DNA from: Candidatus Gastranaerophilales bacterium
Lineage (GTDB): Bacteria; Cyanobacteriota; Vampirovibrionia; Gastranaerophilales; Gastranaerophilaceae
Reading direction: 5' to 3'
Length of the DNA stretch: 64,000 nucleotides
NCBI GenBank assembly: GCA_944325835.1
Contig: CALVBO010000002.1
Location: forward strand, 62,001-126,000
Shown: positions 34,614 through 41,596 of the stretch, in pieces
How positions within the stretch are numbered: the stretch's first letter is position 1
Layout of the letters: each line of letters starts with the position of its first letter
Position numbers and translations under genes: made by a program
The notes under the pieces: model-generated
Seen by the model: only the letters and a program-made list of their open reading frames with translations
The model's database searches: none
Told to the model about the DNA's origin: nothing

Positions 34614-35039
34614 TTATGCGTTAAATATAATTCCCTGAATTGCAGAATTATTAGCGCGCTTTGTCGCATCTACCATGTGTTCGCCGGCAAGCTGCATTGC
34701 AAAGAATAAATCATCCGCCTTTTGTTTATTTTCAACGGTATCTTCAGAGTTTAACACACTCAACTGAGCATAATAAGCTTTTCTTGCATCTTCCCATACA
34801 GAAGTTTTCTCTGCCTTTGCAGCATCCAATTTAGCCTGACGGGCGTCCATACCGTCTTTTATCGGGTTAGATACCGTGCCTACAGCAGCTTTCAAGCGCA
34901 TTAAAAGAACCTGTGCGTCTTTTTCTGACAGCGTCATTATATTAACGTTTGACAAGTCAACATATCTTGAAACCGCCGCCCTTTGCGAAGGCGTCAACTG
35001 ACTCAATATCGCTGATATTTGCTGAATTGTTGTACTCAT
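34614..35039 (-). CDS. uncharacterised helical protein, 141 residues
   Basis: The product (MSTTIQQISAILSQLTPSQR...) is all-helical and Ala/Lys/Asp-rich, with no signal peptide or membrane span, and ends AGEHMVDATKRANNSAIQGI. AGGAT before the ATG serves as ribosome site. The segment LTPSQRAAVSRYVDLSNVNI followed by LSEKDAQVLLMRLK reads like a compact helical bundle. I do not recognise the family. It is single-gene, divergent from prepilin 4. Confidence 0.65.
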   Translation of the reverse strand: MSTTIQQISAILSQLTPSQRAAVSRYVDLSNVNIMTLSEKDAQVLLMRLKAAVGTVSNPIKDGMDARQAKLDAAKAEKTSVWEDARKAYYAQLSVLNSEDTVENKQKADDLFFAMQLAGEHMVDATKRANNSAIQGIIFNA

Positions 35040-35129
35040 AATAATCCTCTTATCTTATATAAAGTTTATATATTGCAAAAAATTGCGTTTTTAAACTCAG
35101 CCACGTTAAGATTTCTTAACAAAAAGTTG

Positions 35130-35158
35130 TTGACAATATACCGCAAATAGTAAATAAT
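35130..35158 (+). promoter_or_regulatory. promoter of prepilin 4
   Basis: A consensus TTGACA at 35130-35135; the -10 is within AAATAATAA at about 35152-35160. It differs from the TTGACT/CATAAT promoters of prepilins 1-3, and no G tract follows. Confidence 0.6.
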
Positions 35159-35192
35159 AAATTATAAGCATTCAAAAGGGAGTTTTATCCAC

Positions 35193-35813
35193 ATGAAAAA
35201 GATATCAGCATTTTCACTTTCCGAAGTATTAATAGCTATGGCTGTTATCGGTATTGTTGCCGGATTGGTTATTCCAAATCAGATTTCAGGCGCCAGAACA
35301 AAAGCTTATAAAACATTATATAAATCAACATTTGAACAAATCCAACAGGGGTTAACAACTGCAGCAAACGTCAACAAACACCCTTTTGTAAAAGTTTCTA
35401 ACAGCGTAACTCTACCGAATGAAGCTGAATTTACACTCGACCGTTTTATGGAACACCACTACAATGCAAAAGAAGTAACCAGAAACGCGCCTAAAGACAG
35501 CCTTACGGAAGCTAATGTGGGTAAAACTTATCTTATGAAAAACGGCGCACAGGTAATCTTTGATGAAGGAAGCCTGACTATAATGGATGCTACAGGATGT
35601 ACAAATGCACACCCTTGCGATGCTTTCATTGATGTTAACGGTGACAAAGGGCCTAACTCAATCGTTGTCTGTACTGAAGGTACTGTTGATACCGATTTAT
35701 CCAACACCTGCGCTGTTACAAGCGACGCTATCAGAGATATTTTCCCTGTAGTAATTAAGATGGATCATATTTACCCGAAAACAAATGCAGCTGACTATGT
35801 CCTGAATAATTAG
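35193..35813 (+). CDS. prepilin-like protein 4 (no G tract)
   Basis: A 206-residue protein with the short leader MKKISA and then FSLSEVLIAMAVIGIVAGL, with Glu5, a normal class III signal. Ribosome site GGGAG precedes the ATG. The C-terminal part has DVNGDKGPNSI, the same loop type as the other prepilins (D-x-NG-x-KGPN), in CDAFIDVNGDKGPN. Unlike prepilins 1-3 it has an ordinary start and promoter, so it may be a constitutive pilin or pseudopilin. No assembly ATPase or prepilin peptidase gene is in the window. Confidence 0.85.
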   Translation: MKKISAFSLSEVLIAMAVIGIVAGLVIPNQISGARTKAYKTLYKSTFEQIQQGLTTAANVNKHPFVKVSNSVTLPNEAEFTLDRFMEHHYNAKEVTRNAPKDSLTEANVGKTYLMKNGAQVIFDEGSLTIMDATGCTNAHPCDAFIDVNGDKGPNSIVVCTEGTVDTDLSNTCAVTSDAIRDIFPVVIKMDHIYPKTNAADYVLNN

Positions 35814-35852
35814 TAACTTCACGGCTTGCAAGTTTCCAGATAATGTGCTAAG

Positions 35853-35873
35853 ATTACTCTTGAGAAGAGTAAT
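35853..35873 (+). terminator. hairpin between prepilin 4 and the TPR gene
   Basis: ATTACTCTT and AAGAGTAAT pair around GAG, followed by ACATTATTTTGG. It could be a weak terminator of prepilin 4 or part of the TPR gene's leader. Confidence 0.45.
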
Positions 35874-35892
35874 ACATTATTTTGGTGAAAAT

Positions 35893-36951
35893 ATGAAAAA
35901 AGACATTAATAAGCAAATAGAAGAAGCAATCCTTGAAATGGCTAAAAACCCGCAGGATGCAGCTGGTTATCATAAACTTTCAGAACTTTATCTTGCACAG
36001 CAAAATTACGACAAGGTTATGTCCGTTCTCGAAAGTTTGTTAACTGTTCACCCTGATGATGAAAGAGCGCTTATCGGAATGGGTACAATGTGGTTTTATG
36101 AAAAAGATTTCAGAAAATCGCTCCAGTACTTCAACAAAGCCCTCGAACTTAATCCTAAAAACTATTTGACTTATTACAACATGGGTAACGTGTTTGCAGA
36201 ATGGAAAAATTTCCAAAAAGCTCTTTTTTATTACAACCGCGCAATTGACCTAAATTCAACAAACCCTGAAATCTATAACGCAATCGCACTGCTTTATCAG
36301 GATTTTGAAGAGTTCGTTGAATCAAAAGCTTATTATGAAAAAGCACTTTCGCTGGATCCGGAAAATATTACAGCCCTCATTGATATGGGCAATGTCTGCT
36401 TCAAATTATATGATTATCAAACAGCATTGGAACTTTATAAAAAAGTATTCGCACTTAATTCCGACAACAAAATTGTCGCACTCTGTGTTGCTAACACCTT
36501 AACACTAATGAAAGACCGCGAAGGTGCTTATTCATGGTTTGAAAAAGCTCTTACAATGGAAGGCGACAACTATAAAGCTTACATCTGTTACGCAATCGCA
36601 CTTTCTGAATTTGAAGAATATGATGTCGCTGTCGGAATGTACAATAAAGCAATTGAATTACAACCAAAAGAAATTAATGCCTATGTTCTTCTTGCAAATC
36701 TATATACAAACTTCAATCACCTTGACGAGGCAATGGCTTTGTACAAAAAGGTTCTTACAATTAAACCTAATGATGCGGAAGTTTATATGCTTCTGGGCAA
36801 CGCGCACTACTTAAAAGGTGAAACTGAAACAGCACTTGGGGCATACAAATCCGCAATGACAATAGCGCCTGAAAATGATGAATATAAACTTATCTACGTT
36901 CAGGTGCTCGATGAATATGTTGATCAGAAAAACTCGGGAGAAGCTGCGTGA
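35893..36951 (+). CDS. TPR-repeat protein
   Basis: A 352-residue soluble protein made of about nine to ten tetratricopeptide repeats, for example LIGMGTMWFYEKDFRKSLQY, YNMGNVFAEWKNFQKALFYY, LIDMGNVCFKLYDYQTALEL and MLLGNAHYLKGETETALGAY, with the expected Ala/Gly/Leu/Tyr spacing every 34 residues. TPR arrays are protein-binding scaffolds; in cyanobacteria such proteins assist pilus assembly, photosystem assembly or secretion, but the partner here is unknown. ATG 35893 (GGTGA upstream) is preferred over an unsupported GTG at 35845. It overlaps the following Tic20-like gene by 4 bp, hinting at a shared membrane role. Confidence 0.9.
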   Translation: MKKDINKQIEEAILEMAKNPQDAAGYHKLSELYLAQQNYDKVMSVLESLLTVHPDDERALIGMGTMWFYEKDFRKSLQYFNKALELNPKNYLTYYNMGNVFAEWKNFQKALFYYNRAIDLNSTNPEIYNAIALLYQDFEEFVESKAYYEKALSLDPENITALIDMGNVCFKLYDYQTALELYKKVFALNSDNKIVALCVANTLTLMKDREGAYSWFEKALTMEGDNYKAYICYAIALSEFEEYDVAVGMYNKAIELQPKEINAYVLLANLYTNFNHLDEAMALYKKVLTIKPNDAEVYMLLGNAHYLKGETETALGAYKSAMTIAPENDEYKLIYVQVLDEYVDQKNSGEAA

Positions 36952-37367
36952 GTTTTAGAGAACGTTCCCCTTACCTGATTGAACGCATCGTTGTTTCTCT
37001 CAGTTATTTAACCATGGGCTTTATAGGTTTTATCTGGCTGATATTAGGCGCATTTACAAAATCACAGTCCAGCAGTTTTGTAAAATACCACATTTTTCAA
37101 TCAATATTCATATCAATCCTGCTGTTTATATTGAATGTGCTTCTCGGAATTATAAACGATGTACTTTCGGTCATCCCTATAATAAAAGTATTCACACAGC
37201 AAATATACTACCTGTTTAACGCCCCGCTGTTTATGAATTATTCCCTAATACAAATGGTAATGTATCTGTTTATCGCATACCTGATGATAACTTCCGCCCT
37301 CGGAGTTTACACGTATGTTCCATTTGTATCTGATATAATTTCGCAAAACGTCGGCCGCGGCAGGTAA
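36948..37367 (+). CDS. Tic20/Ycf60-like membrane protein
   Basis: A 139-residue protein with four hydrophobic spans. The pattern ERIVVSLSYLTMGFIGFIWL, SSSFVKYHIFQSIFISILLF, then a loop, and YVPFVSDIISQNV fits the cyanobacterial Tic20 family (a 'F-V-x-F-H-x-x-Q-S/A' stretch and a C-terminal PxxSD motif). In plastids Tic20 is a protein-import channel component; bacterial relatives are uncharacterised. The start is GTG 36948, overlapping the TPR gene stop (GTGA), so the two are translationally coupled. The assignment rests on pattern likeness and span layout. Confidence 0.65.
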   Translation: MSFRERSPYLIERIVVSLSYLTMGFIGFIWLILGAFTKSQSSSFVKYHIFQSIFISILLFILNVLLGIINDVLSVIPIIKVFTQQIYYLFNAPLFMNYSLIQMVMYLFIAYLMITSALGVYTYVPFVSDIISQNVGRGR

Positions 37368-37382
37368 AAAAGGAGTAGAATT

Positions 37383-38132
37383 ATGATAAAAATCGCAGTA
37401 TGCGGCGCTCTGGGCAAAATGGGCAAAGAAGTTGTTGAAGCCGTAACCAATGCAGAAGATATGGAATTAACCGCACAAATTGATTTGATGGGTGAAAACA
37501 CTTATAAAACTATTGAAGAAGCCTACAAAGCTAAGCCATTTGATATCGTAATCGACTTTACCCAGCCAAAATCAATCTTTGAAAACGCCAAATATTGCTT
37601 AAATAACGGAATAAAAATCGTAATCGGCACAACCGGTCTGAACGACGCACAAATTGAAGAGCTTGAAAGATTGAGCAAGACAAAAAACGCCGGCTGCCTT
37701 ATAGCCCCGAACTTTTCAACAGGTGCGGTTTTAATGATGATGTTTGCCAAACAGGCGGCAAAATACTTTGATAACGCGGAAATTATTGAACTTCACCATA
37801 ACCAGAAGAAAGATGCACCTTCCGGAACTGCAATAAAGACAGCGAAATTGATGTCAGAAGAGAAATCAACGTTTATGAAAGGCAACTGCGCGGAAGTTGA
37901 AACAATAGAAGGCGCCCGCGGCGGAACTTCTTATTCGGATATCAAAATTCATTCAGTACGTATGCCGGGCTATATTGCATCACAGGAGGTTATTTTCGGC
38001 TCAAGCGGGCAAATTCTGAAAATCCGCCATGACTCAATGGACAGGAAATGTTATATGCAGGGAGTCCTGCTTGCGACCCGACACGTTGCAGAAAAAAATG
38101 ATTTTACTTACGGGTTAGAAAATATATTATAA
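37383..38132 (+). CDS. dapB: 4-hydroxy-tetrahydrodipicolinate reductase
   Basis: DapB carries out the NAD(P)H-dependent reduction in lysine and diaminopimelate synthesis. The 249-residue protein has the nucleotide-binding start IAVCGALGKMGKEV, VIDFTQPKS, IGTTGLNDAQ, APNFSTGAVLMM, the active-site motif ELHHNQKKDAPSGTA with the catalytic His pair and Lys, and RGGTSYSDIKIHSVRMPG. Length is slightly short but complete. AAGGAG precedes the ATG. It follows the Tic20-like gene by 15 bp and is closed by a strong terminator. Confidence 0.96.
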   Translation: MIKIAVCGALGKMGKEVVEAVTNAEDMELTAQIDLMGENTYKTIEEAYKAKPFDIVIDFTQPKSIFENAKYCLNNGIKIVIGTTGLNDAQIEELERLSKTKNAGCLIAPNFSTGAVLMMMFAKQAAKYFDNAEIIELHHNQKKDAPSGTAIKTAKLMSEEKSTFMKGNCAEVETIEGARGGTSYSDIKIHSVRMPGYIASQEVIFGSSGQILKIRHDSMDRKCYMQGVLLATRHVAEKNDFTYGLENIL

Positions 38133-38137
38133 ATGAA

Positions 38138-38163
38138 AACGGGGCTTTTTTAAAAGCCCCGTT
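38138..38163. terminator. terminator after dapB
   Basis: A perfect 12-bp stem (arm AACGGGGCTTTT) with a 2-nt loop, lying between convergent genes. Confidence 0.85.
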
Positions 38164-38167
38164 CTAT

Positions 38168-38683
38168 TCACTGATCATTTTCAAAGTGTCCGCCGTTATC
38201 TTTTAGCATCTTTTCAAAGTCGGACGGTTTTATGCTTTGGACAAACTGTTTGAATTCTTGAGCCTCTTCTTCATCCTTGGCAGAATCTGTAGAAACAGAG
38301 CCATTAGAAAGGACATTTGCAGTTACAAAAATTGGCGCATCAACGCGGATTGCAACGGCAATAGCATCTGACGGACGGGAATCAATTTCTATGACCTCAT
38401 CACCTTTTGTGAGAAAAAGTGTAGCATAATAAGTTTCCTGTTCAACATCGTTAATTTCAACGCGGTCAAGCTTGTAGCCGGTTTTTTGAATAATATCCGG
38501 AATAAGGTCGTGTGTCATAGGACGAACGACATTAAGATTTTCGATTTTTCTGATAATAGCGCTGGCTTCAGCGGAACCAATCCAGATAGGGAGTGCACGG
38601 CGGTTTTGTTTATCGTGAAGAACAACTATAGGAGAGCCTGTGCGGGTATCAAGGGCAATGCCCATAACTTTCATTTCAATCAT
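38168..38683 (-). CDS. DUF151/bifunctional nuclease-domain protein
   Basis: A 171-residue protein with the BFN/DUF151 pattern: MIEMKVMGIALDTRTGSPIV, ALPIWIGSAEASAI, RPMTHDLIPDIIQKTGYKLD, YYATLFLTKGDEVIEIDSRPSDAIAVAIRVDAPIFV. Plant members have nuclease activity in vitro; bacterial members are poorly known. A charged C-terminal tail follows (SIKPSDFEKMLKDNGGHF). ATG 38683 is chosen since GAGG lies 10 nt upstream and the conserved domain begins right there. Confidence 0.88.
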   Translation of the reverse strand: MIEMKVMGIALDTRTGSPIVVLHDKQNRRALPIWIGSAEASAIIRKIENLNVVRPMTHDLIPDIIQKTGYKLDRVEINDVEQETYYATLFLTKGDEVIEIDSRPSDAIAVAIRVDAPIFVTANVLSNGSVSTDSAKDEEEAQEFKQFVQSIKPSDFEKMLKDNGGHFENDQ

Positions 38684-38728
38684 AATTAAATAACCTCTGA
38701 AAAATATCATACTATAAAATGAAATAGT

Positions 38729-38756
38729 TTGCAAAAAAGTTTTTTTGTGATAGTAT
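38729..38756 (+). promoter_or_regulatory. tRNA-Ser promoter
   Basis: TTGCAA (38729-38734), 16-bp spacer and TAGTAT (38751-38756), 24 nt before the tRNA 5' end. Confidence 0.65.
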
Positions 38757-38779
38757 GAGGAGGTAACATCATGTAGGAA

Positions 38780-38869
38780 GGAGACGTGGCCGAGTTGGCT
38801 TAAGGCGGCACCCTGCTAAGGTGTTGTGTGGGGCTACCTGCACCGAGAGTTCGAATCTCTCCGTCTCCG
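38780..38869 (+). tRNA. tRNA-Ser (anticodon GCU)
   Basis: Acceptor GGAGACG pairs with CGTCTCC, followed by G as discriminator. A D-arm (TGGCCGAGTTGGCTTAAGGC), an anticodon loop CTGCTAA with GCT, a long variable arm (class II, as serine tRNAs have) and the T-loop GTTCGAATC are all visible. CCA is not encoded. A terminator follows 6 nt downstream. Confidence 0.97.
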
Positions 38870-38875
38870 AATTTA

Positions 38876-38900
38876 AGACCCGCTGAAGCGGGTCTTTTTT
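38876..38900 (+). terminator. terminator after tRNA-Ser
   Basis: AGACCCGC-TGAA-GCGGGTCT followed by TTTTT. Confidence 0.92.
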
Positions 38901-38932
38901 GTTGGATATATAATAATTTTAACTTTTGATTT

Positions 38933-39769
38933 TTAATAGTTTATAATACTCTGCACAAACTCAGGATCGTAGTGGTTTACAAAGATGCTTTCGCCTTTGT
39001 CTAAGGCTCTTAAAGTGTTCATATCTTCGTTTGAGAGTTCAAAGTCAAATATTTCAAAGTTTTCTTTCATTCTTTCTTTGTGCGTAGATTTTGGAATAAC
39101 AATGACATTTTCCTGTGTTAAAAATCTCAGTGCAACCTGTGCAACTGTTTTATTGTATTTATCCCCAATTGATTTCAAAACTTCATTATTAAAGAAATTG
39201 TTTTCGCCTCTTGCCATAGGACTCCACGACATAAGCCGGGTATTATATTTATCCAAATATTTACGCAAAAATTTTTCCTGCTGAAATACGTGTGTTTCCA
39301 TCTGGTTAACCATTGGTTTTATTTCAACAAAATTACACAAATCAACAAATCTGTCAGGGAAAAAGTTGCTGACGCCGATTGCTCTTGTCTTTCCCTCTTT
39401 ATAGGCTTTTACCATAGCTCTATAGGTTCCGTAATAATCACCAAACGGCTGGTGGATTAAGAGTAAATCTACATAATCCGTTTGTAATTTTTGCAAAGAT
39501 TCGTCAATAGATTTTGCGGCTTTTTCTTCGCCTGAATTTGTTATCCAAACTTTGGTTACTATGAAAAATTCTTCTCGTTTTATTCCGGATTTTTTAATAG
39601 CAACTCCGACGCCCTCTTCATTGTAATAAGCCTGTGCCGTGTCAATCATTCTGTAACCAACGTCAATAGCATCAGTTACACATCTTTCACATTCTTTCGG
39701 GTCAACAAGAAAAACCCCGTAACCTAGAATTGGCATTTCTACACCGTTGTTTAATTTTACTGTCTGCAT
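38933..39769 (-). CDS. aldo/keto reductase (AKR5-like)
   Basis: A 278-residue NAD(P)H-dependent oxidoreductase of TIM-barrel type. It shows MPILGYGVF, the catalytic Asp and Tyr in RMIDTAQAYYNEE, Lys in FIVTKVW, His in DLLLIHQPFGDYYG, AIGVSNFFPDR, VNQMETHVF and IPKSTHKERMKENFEIFDF. The pattern fits the AKR5 2,5-diketo-gluconate/methylglyoxal reductase type. It is the last gene in a unit with a second reductase (12 bp gap) and a TetR regulator, which suggests an inducible carbonyl or xenobiotic detoxification response. Confidence 0.93.
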   Translation of the reverse strand: MQTVKLNNGVEMPILGYGVFLVDPKECERCVTDAIDVGYRMIDTAQAYYNEEGVGVAIKKSGIKREEFFIVTKVWITNSGEEKAAKSIDESLQKLQTDYVDLLLIHQPFGDYYGTYRAMVKAYKEGKTRAIGVSNFFPDRFVDLCNFVEIKPMVNQMETHVFQQEKFLRKYLDKYNTRLMSWSPMARGENNFFNNEVLKSIGDKYNKTVAQVALRFLTQENVIVIPKSTHKERMKENFEIFDFELSNEDMNTLRALDKGESIFVNHYDPEFVQSIINY

Positions 39770-39781
39770 ATTTATTTCCCT

Positions 39782-40801
39782 TTAATTTTCTACAATTTCA
39801 CCTTTATAATCCATTGACTTAACAGTTCCGAGTTTGTGAATATCTTCATCTGTCCGGTTGCCGTAGATTGTGATTTTATTTAATTCTTTTTCAATGTTGT
39901 TAAATTCTTCGTTGGTTAAAATAACATCTGCAGCTCCTAGATTTTCTATTACCCTTTCATCTTTTCGCATACCCGGAATTGGTACAACATGAGGATATTT
40001 ATGAAGCATCCATGCTAAAGAAATTTGAGCAGGTGTAATACCTTTTTTGTCTGCAACTTCATGCAACAAATCCAAAAGTGGCTGATTTTTCACAACGTTT
40101 TCTGGTGCAAATCTTGTGATTACACGTCTTACATCATCGCCTTTGTATTGAGTATTTTTGTTATATTTCCCGCTCAAAAAGCCACTTGCCATAGGTGAAA
40201 ATGCAACAAAACCGATATTAAGTTCTTTGCAAAGAGGTATAACATCTTTTTCAAACATTCTCTCCATCATTGAATATTCGCTTTGAATGGCAGTTAATGG
40301 AGTAATTGCATGGGCTTTTTTAATCTGTTCGGGTGTCGACTGTGACTGTCCCCAGGCGCGGATTTTACCTTCTTTAATAAATTCGCCCATCCAGCCGGCA
40401 ACTTCTTCTACATTACTGCCTAAAGGAACCCTGTGTTCATAATAGATGTCAATGTAATCGGTCTGCAATCTTTTTAAAGAATCGTTTAGAGCGTTAGTTA
40501 TACCTTTTTTGCTGAGTTTTCCTTCCGGAATTTCCTGCCCTGGCTGGAATACAGGAACAAACTTTGTAGTTAAAATAATTTTATCTCTGAAAGGCTTAAC
40601 TGCTTTGCCTACAAGAGTTTCGTTTGTATAAGGGCCGTAAGCTTCTGCCGTATCAAAAAGTGTGCAGCCTAAATCATAAGCTTTGTGCATAAGTCTTATA
40701 GATTCTTCTTCTGTCGGGATTGCGCCGTAACCGTGAGAAAATCCCATACAACCGATGCCAACAGCAGATACTTCTATATCTCTTAGTTTTCTGTATTTCA
40801 T
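39782..40801 (-). CDS. aldo/keto reductase (AKR13-like)
   Basis: A 339-residue reductase beginning MKYRKLRDIEVSAVGIGCMG, with FDTAEAYGPYTNE (Asp, Tyr), IILTTKF (Lys), YYEHRVPLGSN (His), WGQSQSTPEQI, QSEYSMMERMFEKDVIPLCK, FSPMASGFLSGKY and VPIPGMRKDERVIENLGAA. It is a different subfamily from its neighbour. ATG 40801 is set by GGAG 7 nt upstream. It lies between the TetR gene (13 bp) and the second reductase (12 bp), clearly one transcript under the TetR promoter. Confidence 0.93.
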   Translation of the reverse strand: MKYRKLRDIEVSAVGIGCMGFSHGYGAIPTEEESIRLMHKAYDLGCTLFDTAEAYGPYTNETLVGKAVKPFRDKIILTTKFVPVFQPGQEIPEGKLSKKGITNALNDSLKRLQTDYIDIYYEHRVPLGSNVEEVAGWMGEFIKEGKIRAWGQSQSTPEQIKKAHAITPLTAIQSEYSMMERMFEKDVIPLCKELNIGFVAFSPMASGFLSGKYNKNTQYKGDDVRRVITRFAPENVVKNQPLLDLLHEVADKKGITPAQISLAWMLHKYPHVVPIPGMRKDERVIENLGAADVILTNEEFNNIEKELNKITIYGNRTDEDIHKLGTVKSMDYKGEIVEN

Positions 40802-40814
40802 AAGCAATTCTCCT

Positions 40815-41408
40815 TTATTTCAAATAAGGCTTAAATATTGCCTTAAGTTGAACATCGCAAAATCTGTCTGTCCAGCCCAACGGCTCAAATTTTCCGTCTG
40901 ACATACACCAGCTTAGCATCATTCCGTAAAGTTCGCTGATTATAATGTGGGTTAATAACTCAACAGGAGTATCTTCTTTAAGTTCCTCTGAGTTTTTCAG
41001 GATACGTTCAAGCATTTCGTAATCATAGAACCACTTTTTGCTGTCCATTGTTTCCGGTACATTATTCGGATCAATTACATTTCTTATCCATTCACGGCAG
41101 ATTTGAATTCCGCAAAATTCAACCTGTTCCATAAATCTACGAAAATAATGCCTCAGTTTTTCAAACAATTCAACATTTTCCATTTGTTCGAGTTCATCTG
41201 CGATTTCCCCAAACGGTGTTCTGCTTATTTCCATAACAATATCTTCTTTGTGTTTGAAATAAACATAGAATGTTCCTTTTGCAACCCCGGCTTTTTTTGT
41301 AATATCTTCAACATTAATTGCATCAAAGCCTTTTTCTTTAATAAGTTCCAAGCCAGCTGATATAAGTTTTCGTTTTGTTTCTGCTGCAGATTTTTGTCTT
41401 TTGTTCAT
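40815..41408 (-). CDS. TetR-family regulator of the reductase operon
   Basis: A 197-residue protein with an N-terminal TetR HTH (KRKLISAGLELIKEKGFDAI, VEDITKKAGVAKGTFYVYFKHKEDI) and a divergent helical ligand domain. As first gene of an operon with two aldo/keto reductases and with two palindromes over its own promoter, it should be an autorepressor released by a small molecule, probably an aldehyde or ketone substrate of the reductases (inference). ATG 41408 is chosen because AGGAA lies upstream and the HTH begins soon after; ATG 41432 lies in the promoter -10 region. Confidence 0.9.
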   Translation of the reverse strand: MNKRQKSAAETKRKLISAGLELIKEKGFDAINVEDITKKAGVAKGTFYVYFKHKEDIVMEISRTPFGEIADELEQMENVELFEKLRHYFRRFMEQVEFCGIQICREWIRNVIDPNNVPETMDSKKWFYDYEMLERILKNSEELKEDTPVELLTHIIISELYGMMLSWCMSDGKFEPLGWTDRFCDVQLKAIFKPYLK

Positions 41409-41430
41409 AAAATATTCCTGATTATAAAAC

Positions 41431-41473
41431 ATTATAACACATTAATGACTTGAAGTCAATGACTAATGGTCAT
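41431..41473 (-). promoter_or_regulatory. tetR promoter with two palindromic operators
   Basis: On the minus strand TTGACT (41454-41459), 17-bp spacer and TATAAT (41431-41436). A 13-bp palindrome TGACTTGAAGTCA (41446-41458) lies over the -35/spacer, and ATGAC-N5-GTCAT (41459-41473) lies just upstream. TetR dimers binding here would block RNA polymerase. Confidence 0.75.
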
Positions 41474-41536
41474 ATACTTTAAAGACCCAATGCTATTTTT
41501 TACATTGTTTGTTACAAATCGCAAAATACCCTAAAG

Positions 41537-41583
41537 TTGAAAAAGGTTTTTACCGAAATTATTAACATAATTATTATCGGTAA
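41537..41583 (+). promoter_or_regulatory. promoter and inverted repeat before the giant gene
   Basis: TTGAAA (41537-41542), 17-bp spacer and TATTAA (41560-41565). An inverted repeat TTACCGA/TCGGTAA (41550-41556 and 41577-41583) surrounds the -10 and could be an operator or a leader stem. Confidence 0.5.
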
Positions 41584-41596
41584 AGGATTGTAGTGG

